DNA from: Candidatus Anammoximicrobium sp.
GTDB taxonomy: Bacteria > Planctomycetota > Planctomycetia > Pirellulales > Pirellulaceae
Assembly: GCA_012515235.1 (NCBI GenBank)
Contig: JAAYYU010000180.1
Span: 1 to 54,128, forward strand
Direction of reading: 5' to 3'
Length of the DNA: 54,128 nucleotides
The first letter of the stretch is position 1; the number at the start of each line of letters is the position of its first letter. Below the pieces are notes generated by a model. It saw only the letters and a list, made by a program, of their open reading frames with translations, was not told the DNA's origin and made no database searches. Below are positions 18,697 through 27,368 of the stretch, in pieces. The position numbers were made by a program, and so were the translations under genes.

Positions 18697-19578
18697 TCAT
18701 CCGCCGAAAATGCTCCCGCCTTCCGGCCAAATCATGAAGTAAATGGAGTCCAGCACGATTCCCAAGCACAGATCCATCGCCAGAATCAGCACAAAGGATT
18801 GCACGAAGGCGGACGTGGCCGCCTTGCCCACGCCCTCCGCGCCGGCGCTGCAATGAAACCCCTGATAGCAACTGACCAGCGAGATGGCGACGCCAAAAAA
18901 GACGCTCTTAAACAGGCCGCTGAACAGGTCGAAACTGCCCACGAACTGCTGCGTGTTGTATAAGTAGTGGTGCTTGTCAATCCCCAGAATCACGACGCTG
19001 TAGAAGTACCCGCCGACCACGCCCATGAACACGGCCATCACGGTCAGCGTGGGAATCAGCAGCACGAACGACAGAAACCGCGGCACGACCAGATACTGGA
19101 TGGGATTGGCCCCCATGCTGGCCAAGGCGTCGATTTGCTCGGTCACCCGCATCGTCCCCAACTCGGCCGCCATGGCGCTGCCGACGCGGCCGGCCAGCAT
19201 GGTCGCGGCCAGCACGGGGCCGAGTTCCCGGGCCAGCGACATGTTGATGACGGCGCCCAACCGCGTCTCCATGCCCAACTGCTGGAATTGAAAGAACGTC
19301 TGCACCGCCAGCACCATGCCGATGAACATGCCCGTCAGCGCGACCACCGGCAGACTCAACACGCCGACCTGGTAGAGCACGGGCAGCAGCGTTTCGCGCT
19401 TCGGCAGGCGTCTCGTCAGCCACGCCAAGGTGTGCCACGAGAAGAGCGCCATGTCGCCCAAAGCCTGGACGCCGTCCAGGGCGACCCCGCCCCAATCGGC
19501 AGTCCATTCCTGCAACGCCCCGCTCGTCACGCGGGAACGCTCTTCCGGCTCGGTGGGATGGCTGACGTCCAGCGACAT
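18697..19578 (-). CDS. mlaE: ABC transporter permease MlaE-like
   Basis: The 293-aa product has a 70-residue cytosolic N-terminal part and then the MlaE core: FIGMVLAVQTFFQFQQLGMETRLGAVINMSLARELGPVLAATMLAGRVGSAMAAELGTMRVTEQIDALASMGANPIQYLVVPR. The ELGP, GRxGSAMAAELGTM and EQIDAL motifs are hallmarks of the family. About five membrane helices follow. It is the first gene of the mlaE-mlaF-mlaD operon. The extra N-terminal sequence before the first helix may be a remnant or variant STAS-like region, since some MlaE homologues carry such an extension, but no clear STAS motif is seen. Confidence 0.92.
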   Translation of the reverse strand: MSLDVSHPTEPEERSRVTSGALQEWTADWGGVALDGVQALGDMALFSWHTLAWLTRRLPKRETLLPVLYQVGVLSLPVVALTGMFIGMVLAVQTFFQFQQLGMETRLGAVINMSLARELGPVLAATMLAGRVGSAMAAELGTMRVTEQIDALASMGANPIQYLVVPRFLSFVLLIPTLTVMAVFMGVVGGYFYSVVILGIDKHHYLYNTQQFVGSFDLFSGLFKSVFFGVAISLVSCYQGFHCSAGAEGVGKAATSAFVQSFVLILAMDLCLGIVLDSIYFMIWPEGGSIFGG

Positions 19579-19874
19579 AGTTGCCTATCGCAGTCGAAAC
19601 GGCCTGTTGCGAAGCCTGGCCCAGGTACGACGGGGATGCGTCCTTTTGATCGGCAGATTGACTTTGACGCTTGAATCGACTTTGACGGATGCGCAAAGTC
19701 GAAGGGAGGTCTTCGGTGTGCCAGCACCGACAGCGGGCACAGGCGGGGGCGGAGAGGCAGTCGCCCGAAAAACCGGTGCAACCGGCAAAGTCCAGCTAAA
19801 GCTCGCAGCTTCAAAATGCCGAACTGGTGGGTAGTCGTGTCTGTGCCCGGCATCCGTTCGTCAATGAGGTTGTC

Positions 19875-20513
19875 ATGAGGAGCAAACGATTCTCTTGGTT
19901 CATCCTGCTCGTACTGGCAGGCTTGAGCGGCTGCGCGATGTGTGACAACGCTCTCGATCGCTCCTACTCCGCCTTCGGCGGCAAGTGGCAGCGCGACAAC
20001 ATGGTGTCGGGACGCGTGGGCTCGCTCTTCGATCCGGCGGGCGTTCAGATCGCTGGACAGGCAACGCTGGTCGAAGGGGAACCAACGCTGGCGGAGACCG
20101 AGACGGGGGAACCGATGTTGGCAGAGCCCGAGACGGCGGAGACCGGCGACGCCGCCGCCGGCCCTGCAGCCGGCGAACCGGCGGAGAACGCTGAGCAAAG
20201 CGAAGCCGCCGAGGAAGCTGCCGAGGATGCTGCCGAGGATGCTGCCGAGGATGCTGCCGAGGAGACGCCCCAACCCGCGCCCGGCAAGCCGCGGGAACAG
20301 ACGCCGCCGTCGCTGAACAAGCCGGAGAAGGCCAAGCCGAAAGCGGCTGCGGAGGCGGCTTCCGCAGGACGAGCCGAGCCGGCGGCGGAACGCACTGCCC
20401 CGGATGCCCGCCTGCGGTTGCCGGATCTGCCGGGCGAGAAGCCTCAGGCCGAAGAACCCAAGGAAGGCGGAACGAATCTGCTGCCTCCCCTGGAACTTCC
20501 GCCCTTGCCTTGA
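19875..20513 (+). CDS. Acidic/proline-rich lipoprotein
   Basis: The 212-aa product has a lipoprotein signal (FSWFILLVLAGLSGC, cysteine at about residue 20) and a short conserved-looking start after it (CAMCDNALDRSYSAFGGKWQRDNMVSGRVGSLFDPAG). The rest is low complexity, rich in Glu, Ala and Pro, including an AAED repeat encoded by a 12-bp tandem array. The start at 19875 has GAGGT in front; a longer frame begins upstream at 19827 but would bury the signal peptide. It is probably an outer- or inner-membrane lipoprotein with an extended, disordered tail. Function unknown. Confidence 0.65.
   Translation: MRSKRFSWFILLVLAGLSGCAMCDNALDRSYSAFGGKWQRDNMVSGRVGSLFDPAGVQIAGQATLVEGEPTLAETETGEPMLAEPETAETGDAAAGPAAGEPAENAEQSEAAEEAAEDAAEDAAEDAAEETPQPAPGKPREQTPPSLNKPEKAKPKAAAEAASAGRAEPAAERTAPDARLRLPDLPGEKPQAEEPKEGGTNLLPPLELPPLP
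20217..20264 (+). repeat. 12-bp tandem repeat inside the lipoprotein gene
   Basis: Four copies of a 12-bp unit (GCTGCCGAGGAT; the last copy ends GAG) lie head to tail and encode AAED repeated four times. A unit of 12 bp keeps the frame, so copy number can vary by slippage and change the length of the acidic segment without breaking the gene. Confidence 0.85.
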
Positions 20514-20651
20514 CGCGGCAGGGCCGGGACGGCTGACCCGCCCAGACACTCCGGCTCTGGCGCACAGGGCGACTGTCCCCTTTCTCAAACAAGTTGTCAG
20601 GCCCGCCAGCGAGTGTCCGGCGGCAGTTTTCTCCAGGTGTGAACCTTGGTC

Positions 20652-22202
20652 ATGACACAATCCCCCGCGACTGAGGCGGTGCTGTTGCACCGCGACGACA
20701 ACATCTGCGTAGCCGCCCGGCCGCTGGCGGCCAGCGTCCAAATCGTCGCGGGCGGCCGGACGCTGACCCTTCGCGGCCCCGTCAAGCTGGGGCACAAGAT
20801 TGCCGTCGTGCGGATTCCTTCCGGGCAGCGCGTCGTCAAGTACGGCCAAGCCATCGGGCTGGCCACGGAGAACATCGAACCGGGCGACTGGGTGCACACC
20901 CACAACTTGCGCAACGAGGACCGGGAACTCGACTACGCTCCGGCCACCCAGATTCCCCCGCCTCCCGCGCCGATCACCGAGCGCACTTTTCAGGGCTATC
21001 GCCGCGCCGACGGCAAGGCGGGCACGCGGAACTACGTCGCCGTGATTTCCACGGTCAACTGCTCGGCCTCGGTCTGCAAGTTCGTCGCCCAGCGGTTCGC
21101 GGATACGCTGCGGAAGGACTATCCCAACATCGACGGCGTGATCGCGCTGAAGCACGACAGCGGCTGCGGCATGGCCTACCGCAAGCAGGCTCACGAGATG
21201 CTGAACCGGGTCCTGGCGGGCACGGCCAGGCATCCCAACATCGGCGCCTACCTGCTGATCGGTTTGGGCTGCGAACAGGGCGCGATGGACTATTTGCTGG
21301 ACAGTCAGCGGCTGGTCCCGATCGGCGGCTGGTCCGCCTCGCCCGCCCGCCCGCCGGTGTTCTGCATGCAGGATCTGGGCGGGACGGCCAAGACCGTGGA
21401 AGCGGCGGTCCGGGCCGTGTCGGAGTTGCTGCCGCGAGCCAACGACGTCCGCCGCGCGCCGATTCCCGCAGGAGAGTTGATTTTGGGATTGCAGTGCGGC
21501 GGGTCGGATGGGAACTCCGGGGTCACCGCGAATCCCGCCGTGGGCGTGGCGGCGGATTGGCTCGTGGCCTGCGGCGGCACGGCGGTCCTGGCGGAGACGC
21601 CGGAGATCTGCGGGGCCGAGCACCTGCTGACGCGCCGAGCGGTGTCGCCGGAGGTCGCCGACAAGTTGATCGAGCGGGTCAGGTGGTGGCAATGGTACAC
21701 GGGCCTCTTCGGCGTCCAGGTGGACAACAATCCGTCGGTGGGCAACAAGGAAGGCGGCCTGAGTACGATCGCGGAAAAATCGCTGGGGGCGGTGGCCAAG
21801 GGCGGTTCGACGGCGCTGGTCGACGTGTATCAGTACGCCGAGCCGGTGACCGCCAAGGGGCTGGTCTTCATGGATTCGCCCGGTTACGATCCGGCGAGCA
21901 CCACCGGAATTGTCGCCGGCGGCGCTCAAGTGGTCGTGTTCACTACGGGCCGAGGCAGCTGTTTTGGATGCAAGCCGGCGCCGTCCATCAAGATCGCCAC
22001 CAACACGCCGATGTACCAGCGGATGATCGACGACATGGACCTCAACGCGGGCGAAATCCTCAGCGGCCGGAGCGTGGCGGACGTGGGCCGGGAGATTTTT
22101 GAGGAAGTCTTGGCCATCGCCAGCGGCCGGCCGACCAAGAGCGAATTGTGCGGCCTGGGCGACGAGGAATTCGTGCCCTGGACGGTCGGACCGGTTTTAT
22201 GA
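20652..22202 (+). CDS. uxaA: Altronate dehydratase
   Basis: The 516-aa product is a full-length UxaA-type hydro-lyase. The N-terminal SAF-like domain covers about residues 8-95 (IAVVRIPSGQRVVKYGQAIGLA...GDWVHTHNL). The catalytic part carries GTRNYVAVISTVNCSASVCKFVA, HDSGCGM, GLGCEQG, LGLQCGGSDG and GRGSCFGCKPAPSIKIATNT, the cysteine-rich and metal-site motifs of the family. It converts D-altronate to 2-keto-3-deoxygluconate in galacturonate breakdown. ATG at 20652 was chosen; a TTG two codons upstream is less likely. It is followed 15 bp later by a GT2 gene. No other uronate genes (uxaB, uxaC, kdgK) are in view. Confidence 0.92.
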   Translation: MTQSPATEAVLLHRDDNICVAARPLAASVQIVAGGRTLTLRGPVKLGHKIAVVRIPSGQRVVKYGQAIGLATENIEPGDWVHTHNLRNEDRELDYAPATQIPPPPAPITERTFQGYRRADGKAGTRNYVAVISTVNCSASVCKFVAQRFADTLRKDYPNIDGVIALKHDSGCGMAYRKQAHEMLNRVLAGTARHPNIGAYLLIGLGCEQGAMDYLLDSQRLVPIGGWSASPARPPVFCMQDLGGTAKTVEAAVRAVSELLPRANDVRRAPIPAGELILGLQCGGSDGNSGVTANPAVGVAADWLVACGGTAVLAETPEICGAEHLLTRRAVSPEVADKLIERVRWWQWYTGLFGVQVDNNPSVGNKEGGLSTIAEKSLGAVAKGGSTALVDVYQYAEPVTAKGLVFMDSPGYDPASTTGIVAGGAQVVVFTTGRGSCFGCKPAPSIKIATNTPMYQRMIDDMDLNAGEILSGRSVADVGREIFEEVLAIASGRPTKSELCGLGDEEFVPWTVGPVL

Positions 22203-22217
22203 AGCGGAGAGCTTGAA

Positions 22218-23003
22218 ATGCCGGAACCGCCTGAAGCTCCGACGACGCTGATCGTCCTGGCGACGTACAACGAATTGCAGAATCTGCCGGAACTGACGGA
22301 GGCGATCTTCCAGCACGCGCCGGACGTCCACGTGCTGGTCGTCGACGACAATTCTCCGGACGGCACGGGCCGCTGGTGTGACGAGCGGGCGACGCAGGAC
22401 AGCCGGTTTCACGTGTTCCACCGGCCCCGCAAACTCGGCCTGGGTACCGCCACCGTCGCGGGCATGCGTTACGCCCTGGAGCACGGCTATGCCTATGCCG
22501 TGGTGATGGACGCGGACTTCAGCCATCATCCGCGCTATCTGCCGGACCTGCGGCGGGGCATGGACCGGGAGCCGCCCGCGGCGGCGGTGGACGTCATGAT
22601 CGGCTCGCGCTATCTGCCCGGCGGCGGCATCGAAGGCTGGCCCCGGCGGCGGCGCTGGATGAGCCGGGCGGTCAACCGCTATGCGCGGTGGTGGTTGGGA
22701 TTGCGGGCCAGCGACATCAGCGGCGCGTTCCGCTGCTACCGCGTCAGCGCTCTCCGCCAGCTCGACTTGGACGCCGTCCGCGCTCACGGTTATGCTTTCG
22801 AGGAGGAGATCCTCTGGCGGCTGCAGCGGCGGGGCGCCCGTTTTGGCGAGACCCCCATCGTGTTTGTCGATCGCCAGCGCGGTCAGTCCAAAGTCAATTT
22901 GTACGAGGCCTGGTCGGCCTGCTGGAGCATCTTCGTGCTCGGTCTGCAAGGCCGCTTTTCCAGAACGGCGGCGTCCCCGGAACAGGCGGGGCAAGCGTCA
23001 TGA
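22218..23003 (+). CDS. GT2 glycosyltransferase, polyprenol-phosphate-mannose synthase type
   Basis: The 261-aa product matches the DPM1-like GT2 group without C-terminal membrane helices. Seen are VLATYNELQNLPEL, the nucleotide-sugar DDN at residues 43-45 (VVDDNSPDGTG), the DAD motif at 98-100 (VVMDADFSHHP), SRYLPGGGIEGW and GQSKVN near the C-terminus. It should transfer a hexose from a GDP- or UDP-sugar to a polyprenyl phosphate at the inner face of the membrane. It is cotranscribed with uxaA (15-bp gap) and overlaps the next GT4 gene by 4 bp (ATGA). No connection with altronate metabolism is obvious, so the operon may simply combine unrelated functions. Confidence 0.85.
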   Translation: MPEPPEAPTTLIVLATYNELQNLPELTEAIFQHAPDVHVLVVDDNSPDGTGRWCDERATQDSRFHVFHRPRKLGLGTATVAGMRYALEHGYAYAVVMDADFSHHPRYLPDLRRGMDREPPAAAVDVMIGSRYLPGGGIEGWPRRRRWMSRAVNRYARWWLGLRASDISGAFRCYRVSALRQLDLDAVRAHGYAFEEEILWRLQRRGARFGETPIVFVDRQRGQSKVNLYEAWSACWSIFVLGLQGRFSRTAASPEQAGQAS

Positions 23004-24100
23004 TTCGTGTGCTGCAAATCATTCCTTCGCTGGACCGCTGCGGGGCCGAAAAACAACTGGTCCTGCTGGCTGCCGGATTGCCGCGGGACCAGTTCGACGT
23101 TCACGTCTGCGCGCTGACGCGCGGCGGGCCGCTGGAACAGCCGCTGCGCGAGGCCGGCATTCCCGTCACGGTCATCGGCAAGTCCTGGAAGCTCGACCCG
23201 TTGGCCTATCGGCGGCTGAAACGGCACATCGCGCGGCTGCAGCCGGACCTCGTCCACACCTGGATCTTCGCCGCCAACGCCTACGGGCGGCTGGCCGCCC
23301 GGGCGGCCGGAGTCAAGCACATCCTGGCGGGCGAGCGGTGCGTTGACCCCTGGAAGCAGTGGCACGAACTGGCCATCGACCGCCGCTTGGCGCGCTTCAC
23401 CGAACGGATCGTGACCAACAGCAGCGGCGTGCGGGACTTCTACGTCGGACAGGGCTTGGCGGCGGACAAGTTCGTGATCATCCCCAACGGCGTCGCGCCC
23501 TTCTCGCCCGGCCCGCCAGCCGCGCGGGAGGAAGTGCTGGCGGAACTCGCTTTGCCGGCCGACGCGCGCCTGATCCTGGCGGTGAACCGGCTGTGGCCGC
23601 AGAAACGCGTCAAAGACCTGATCTGGGCCGCCGACCTGCTGAAAATCGTCCGCCCGAACGCACACCTGCTGATCGTCGGCGACGGCCCGCAACGCTGGCG
23701 GCTGGAACGGTTTCGCGAGCAGGTCGAGATTCAGGACTGCGTCCATTTGCTGGGCCAGCGGGACGACGTGCCGCGACTGCTGCCCCACTGCGACTGTCTC
23801 TGGCTGGGCAGCGCCTACGAAGGCCAATCGAACGCGATCCTGGAGGCCATGTCCGCCGGCCTGCCCGTGATCGCGACCGACATCGCGGGCAATCGGGACC
23901 TGGTCGTGCCGGAGAAGACGGGTTACCTGGTTCCAATCGGCGACCGCGCGGCCTTTGCGCGGTGGACCAAGGTGCTGTTGGACGATCCGGAACTCGCCCG
24001 CCGCCTGGGCGAGGCCGGCCGCCAGCGCGTGCTCACCGAGTTCTCCGTCGACCAGATGGTCGCCCGCCATGCGGCGTTGTATCGGGAACTCGCCGCGTAG
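23000..24100 (+). CDS. GT4-family glycosyltransferase
   Basis: The 366-aa product shows the GT-B fold of GT4 enzymes: N-terminal VLQIIPSLDRCGAEKQLVLLAAGL, the linker PNGVAPFSP, donor-domain LILAVNRLWPQKRVKDLI, HLLIVGDGPQRWRLE and the E-x7-E motif in EGQSNAILEAMSAGLPVIATDIAGN (about residues 273-281). It probably transfers a sugar to a lipid or polysaccharide intermediate at the cytosolic membrane face. Its ATG overlaps the stop of the preceding gene (ATGA), indicating translational coupling with the polyprenol-phosphate-mannose-synthase-like protein. Donor and acceptor cannot be told from sequence. Confidence 0.9.
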   Translation: MIRVLQIIPSLDRCGAEKQLVLLAAGLPRDQFDVHVCALTRGGPLEQPLREAGIPVTVIGKSWKLDPLAYRRLKRHIARLQPDLVHTWIFAANAYGRLAARAAGVKHILAGERCVDPWKQWHELAIDRRLARFTERIVTNSSGVRDFYVGQGLAADKFVIIPNGVAPFSPGPPAAREEVLAELALPADARLILAVNRLWPQKRVKDLIWAADLLKIVRPNAHLLIVGDGPQRWRLERFREQVEIQDCVHLLGQRDDVPRLLPHCDCLWLGSAYEGQSNAILEAMSAGLPVIATDIAGNRDLVVPEKTGYLVPIGDRAAFARWTKVLLDDPELARRLGEAGRQRVLTEFSVDQMVARHAALYRELAA

Positions 24101-24135
24101 GACAGCCGGCCGGCGGTTCGCCCCGCAACTTGCTT

Positions 24136-24170
24136 CCCGCCTTCCGCCTTCCGCCTCCCGCCTTCCGGAT
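24136..24170. repeat. Heptanucleotide repeat between convergent genes
   Basis: Five consecutive 7-bp units of the form YCCGCCT (CCCGCCT, TCCGCCT, TCCGCCT, CCCGCCT, then a diverged TCCGGAT) lie between the stop codons of the GT4 gene and the YchF-like gene, ending 5 bp before the latter. A similar array lies at 28374-28415. Confidence 0.7.
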
Positions 24171-24174
24171 TCCG

Positions 24175-25203
24175 TCAGCTGTTGTGCTGAATGAACAGCA
24201 CGTCTCCGTCTTGAATGACGTATTCCTTGTGCTCTTTACGCATCAGGTTGTGGGCTTTGACTTCGCGCTCGCTGCCCAATCGCATCAAGTCGGCCACGGT
24301 CATGACTTCGGCGCGAATGAAGCCATGGGCCAGGTCGGTGTGAATGCCGCCGGCCGCCTCGACCGCCGTGCCGCCTTTGCGGATCAGCCAAGTGCGAACC
24401 TCTTTCTCGCCCGCCGTGAAGAACAGCATTTGTTCCGAGGCGTTCATGATCCGCCGGATCAGGGCTTCGCGGTCCATCGGCCTCAAACCCATTTCCCGGC
24501 AGAATTCCTCGCGCTCGTCGTCGGGCATCTTGGCCAGACCCAATTGCAGGTTCAGCGACACGGCTGCCAGTTCGACTCCGGGCGGGGCGTGCGCGGCGAA
24601 GCGATCCGTGTCCGCGTCGTCGTCCGCCACGTTGACGACGATCAGACGCGGTTTTTCGCTGAACAACTGGAACGAACGGATCGCGCGGGCCTGTTCGACG
24701 GACAATTCTTCCTGGTGCAGCGGACGCCCCGACTCCAAGGTCGCCAGCAGCGGTTCCAGGAGCGCCAGTTCCTTGTCCAACTCCTCGCGGTTCGGACGGG
24801 GTTTTTTGATCTGATCGCGCAGCCGTTCGATCCGCCCCGTGACGACGTCCAGATCGGCCAGCAGCAGATCTTCGTCGAATCGCACCATGTCGGCGGCAGC
24901 GTCGGAGCCGTCGAACGCCGCGACGACCAGCACCAGGCAGCCGGCCTCGCGGATCTTGGCCAGCTTGGCCGCACTGCCTTCGTGCGAGCGGCTCAAGCCG
25001 GGCGTATCGACGATCTCCAGGTGAGCGTGCGTGATCTTCTTGGGCTGGTAGATCTGGCACAACTCCGCCACGCGGGGATCCACGATGGCGGCCGTCGCGA
25101 TCTGCGTCTCGTGATGATGCGCCGGATTGGGCGCTACCCCCGTCAGCCACTCGAACAAGGTGCTCCGGCCGGAGCCCTGATAGCCTACGATGCCGATCTT
25201 CAT
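24175..25203 (-). CDS. YchF-like GTP/ATP-binding protein with altered P loop and TGS domain
   Basis: The 342-aa product follows the Obg/YchF layout. G1 reads GYQGSGRST (residues 7-15), with Arg13 where the family has the P-loop Lys. G3 is DTPGL (66-70). The region of G4 is VVNVADDD, not the NxxE of YchF nor NKxD. A helical-domain segment follows, and a C-terminal TGS-type domain ends KEYVIQDGDVLFIQHN. Canonical YchF proteins have about 363 aa and a ribosome-related ATPase role. This one is shorter and divergent, so a canonical ychF probably exists elsewhere. The ATG at 25203 was chosen because the motif MKIGIVGY begins there; upstream sequence in frame has no family match. Confidence 0.8.
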   Translation of the reverse strand: MKIGIVGYQGSGRSTLFEWLTGVAPNPAHHHETQIATAAIVDPRVAELCQIYQPKKITHAHLEIVDTPGLSRSHEGSAAKLAKIREAGCLVLVVAAFDGSDAAADMVRFDEDLLLADLDVVTGRIERLRDQIKKPRPNREELDKELALLEPLLATLESGRPLHQEELSVEQARAIRSFQLFSEKPRLIVVNVADDDADTDRFAAHAPPGVELAAVSLNLQLGLAKMPDDEREEFCREMGLRPMDREALIRRIMNASEQMLFFTAGEKEVRTWLIRKGGTAVEAAGGIHTDLAHGFIRAEVMTVADLMRLGSEREVKAHNLMRKEHKEYVIQDGDVLFIQHNS

Positions 25204-25406
25204 CGCCTTGCGTCCTTTTGCTTGGTCAAGAATATTGGGAAACTTAAGCTTTCCCCGCCCCTGATACAACGGGTCTGCAGACAGGGTTTCGCCTGGCCCC
25301 CGATTCGGCAGGCCTCTTGCACCTGCCGCCCCAGGCAGGGAAACTGGTGTCTGCCAGCCTGAGGCGACAACCCCGCACCGTGAGCCCCTTTGACGGAGAC
25401 CTTCCT

Positions 25407-26663
25407 GTGACCCATTCTGTCTGCACCGCCGGCCCCGCTGGGCTTAGGCACCAGCGCACGAATCACCGCACCGCGCGGCGATTCGGGATGCTCGTTCTGT
25501 CGTTTGTCACGGTCTGCCTGTTGCCCTTTCCCGCCGCCGCGGCGGAAGTCTGGAAGGACAGCACCGGGCAGTTCCAGGTGGAAGCCGACTTCCTGGGCAT
25601 TCGCGGAACCGACGTCTATCTGAAGAAGACCAACGGCGTGACGATCCGAGTCCCGCTGGATCGCCTGGACGCCGAAAGCCAGCAGTTGGCTCGCCAGTTG
25701 GCTATGCCCGCCGCCCCCGCCGCGGCCGACCAGGCTTCGGACGCCGGCGACACGCCTGACGCGGCGGTCCGAGCGCTGGCGGCCAACCTGGAAGCGGGCA
25801 ATCTGCGAGCGGTCTGGGATGCGCTGCCCGCCAGCTATCAACGCGACGTCAGCGATCTGGTCCACTCGTTTGCCGCCAACATGGACGCCGACGTCTGGAA
25901 AGCCGGTGTCGATCTGGTGCAGAAAGTGATTCGCGTCTCGAAGGAGAAGAAGGAATTCCTACTCAAGCAGCCGGCGCTGGCCCAATCGCCGCTGGATCCC
26001 GCAGTCGCCGCCGCAAACTGGGACGGCCTGATTGCCGTCCTGGAAACGATCGCCGCCAGCGAACTGGCCGATTTGCCGAAACTAAAGACCCTGGACGTGG
26101 GCGCCTTTGCCGACGGCACGGGCAAGAAAATCGCGGACCAGGTGGCCGCCTTGGCCAAGGCGGCGGACGAGAAAAAACTGTCGTTGACGGAGTTCCCCGG
26201 CGTGCCCGTCGACTCCATGCCGCTGGCCGGACTGGGCTCGGCCAAGTTCTCGACGGTCAAGATCGAAGGCGACACGGCGGTCCTCCGCGTCGAGAATGAA
26301 GGCCAGACCGAGGAACACGAGGTCGTGCGAGTCGAAGGCAAATGGCTGCCGAAAGAGATGGTCGATGCGTGGCAGGAAAAGATGCAAGCCGCCAAGGATG
26401 CCGTGACCAAGGACATGCCCGAACGGCTTGCGAAAGACAAAATGCAAATCGTTCTGCCGATGCAGATGGTGCAAGGCGTGCTCGACCAGTTGCTGGCCGC
26501 CAAGACGCAAGCGGAGTTCGACCAGATCGTCCAACAGATCATGCAGACCTTCATGCCCCAACTGCCGGGCGGCGACGCGGACGCGGCGCCCGGCGCGGCG
26601 GGACCCGCGACAGCGCCGCCCGACGGCGCCGCCAAGCCCGCGCCGGATCCCTTTGGGCGTTGA
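25407..26663 (+). CDS. Secreted SHD1-domain protein
   Basis: The product (418 aa if GTG at 25407 is used) has a hydrophobic signal (GMLVLSFVTVCLLPFPAAAAE, about residues 27-47) followed by an SLA1-homology-1 (SHD1) domain (about 47-98: EVWKDSTGQFQVEADFLGIRGTDVYLKKTNGVTIRVPLDRL). SHD1 domains are unusually common in planctomycete exported proteins. The rest is helical and Ala/Lys-rich (about 110-390), ending in an Ala/Pro tail. GGAGA precedes the GTG start; an ATG at 25488 just before the signal core is an alternative. It is divergent from the YchF-like gene. Biochemical role unknown, probably periplasmic. Confidence 0.65.
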   Translation: MTHSVCTAGPAGLRHQRTNHRTARRFGMLVLSFVTVCLLPFPAAAAEVWKDSTGQFQVEADFLGIRGTDVYLKKTNGVTIRVPLDRLDAESQQLARQLAMPAAPAAADQASDAGDTPDAAVRALAANLEAGNLRAVWDALPASYQRDVSDLVHSFAANMDADVWKAGVDLVQKVIRVSKEKKEFLLKQPALAQSPLDPAVAAANWDGLIAVLETIAASELADLPKLKTLDVGAFADGTGKKIADQVAALAKAADEKKLSLTEFPGVPVDSMPLAGLGSAKFSTVKIEGDTAVLRVENEGQTEEHEVVRVEGKWLPKEMVDAWQEKMQAAKDAVTKDMPERLAKDKMQIVLPMQMVQGVLDQLLAAKTQAEFDQIVQQIMQTFMPQLPGGDADAAPGAAGPATAPPDGAAKPAPDPFGR

Positions 26664-26701
26664 CGTCCACCGTCGGTACTGACAAAACCGCAAGCCCCAA
26701 T

Positions 26702-26724
26702 CCCGGCTCCGTCCCGAAGCCGGG
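26702..26724 (+). terminator. Hairpin after SHD1 gene
   Basis: A 7-bp perfect stem (CCCGGCT / AGCCGGG) with a 9-nt loop is found about 40 bp after the SHD1 stop and is followed by CGGTTTG. The short T run makes an intrinsic terminator possible but weak. Confidence 0.4.
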
Positions 26725-26817
26725 CGGTTTGCCTGCCGAGCCGCTGGGACGCCGGCCGCTCGCTGCACGCCGAGCAGAAAGGGCCCTGGCGGGTCTCGCT
26801 TGACGAAGGGAATGCTC

Positions 26818-27303
26818 ATGCCGCCAACCGCGGACCGCCCCAACGAACTGGCCGGATACCTCGCGCTGGTCACGTTGCCCGTCCAGTGGGGCGATCAGGA
26901 CGCGTTCGGACACGTCAACAACGCTGTTCCACTGCGGTGGTTTGAATCGTCGCGTATCGTCCTGCTGGAAGAGCACGACTTGAGCCATCTGATGGGCGAG
27001 GGGGAATTGGTCCCGCTGGTGGCTTCCATCACCTGTAACTACCGGCGGCAGATCACGTACCCCGACGCGGTCTGCATCGGCACGCGGGTGGCGGAATTGC
27101 GGCACAGCCGCATGACGCTGTCCCACGCCGTGTACAGCCGCCAGCAGCGGCAGATCGTCGCGGACGGGCAAACCGTGGTGGTATTCTACAACCGCGCCAA
27201 ACAGCGGCCCACGCGGGTGCCGGTCGAGTTGCGGGAAAGATTGGCTCCGGCCGGAGTCACGGCTCCGGCCGGGTCGAGCAGTCCGACGCCAGACCAGGGT
27301 TGA
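26818..27303 (+). CDS. Acyl-CoA thioesterase, hotdog fold
   Basis: The 161-aa product carries the 4-hydroxybenzoyl-CoA-thioesterase/YbgC pattern: VQWGDQDAFGHVNNAVPLRWFESSR (about residues 22-46), in which the first or second Asp is the catalytic acid, and ITCNYRRQITYPDAVCIGTRV. The length is normal with a 12-residue N-terminal and a disordered C-terminal extension. The ATG at 26818 has AAGGGA 8 nt upstream; another ATG lies six bases earlier. It likely hydrolyses a short- or medium-chain acyl-CoA in the cytosol; the substrate is not known. The convergent SDR gene ends 65 bp away. Confidence 0.85.
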   Translation: MPPTADRPNELAGYLALVTLPVQWGDQDAFGHVNNAVPLRWFESSRIVLLEEHDLSHLMGEGELVPLVASITCNYRRQITYPDAVCIGTRVAELRHSRMTLSHAVYSRQQRQIVADGQTVVVFYNRAKQRPTRVPVELRERLAPAGVTAPAGSSSPTPDQG

Positions 27304-27368
27304 TCTTCCGTGAACTTCTGCCCGCGGTCAACTGCCGCCCGAGCTTCCGCGCAGCCGGCGGAGCACCT

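Noticed and set aside
19527..21929. An 800-codon minus-strand frame over the lipoprotein and uxaA genes
   Set aside because: It covers two convincing plus-strand genes and shows antisense-type composition.
20652..24100. Functional pathway joining altronate dehydratase with the two glycosyltransferases
   Set aside because: The genes are tightly spaced, but no shared substrate is evident; cotranscription alone does not show a pathway.
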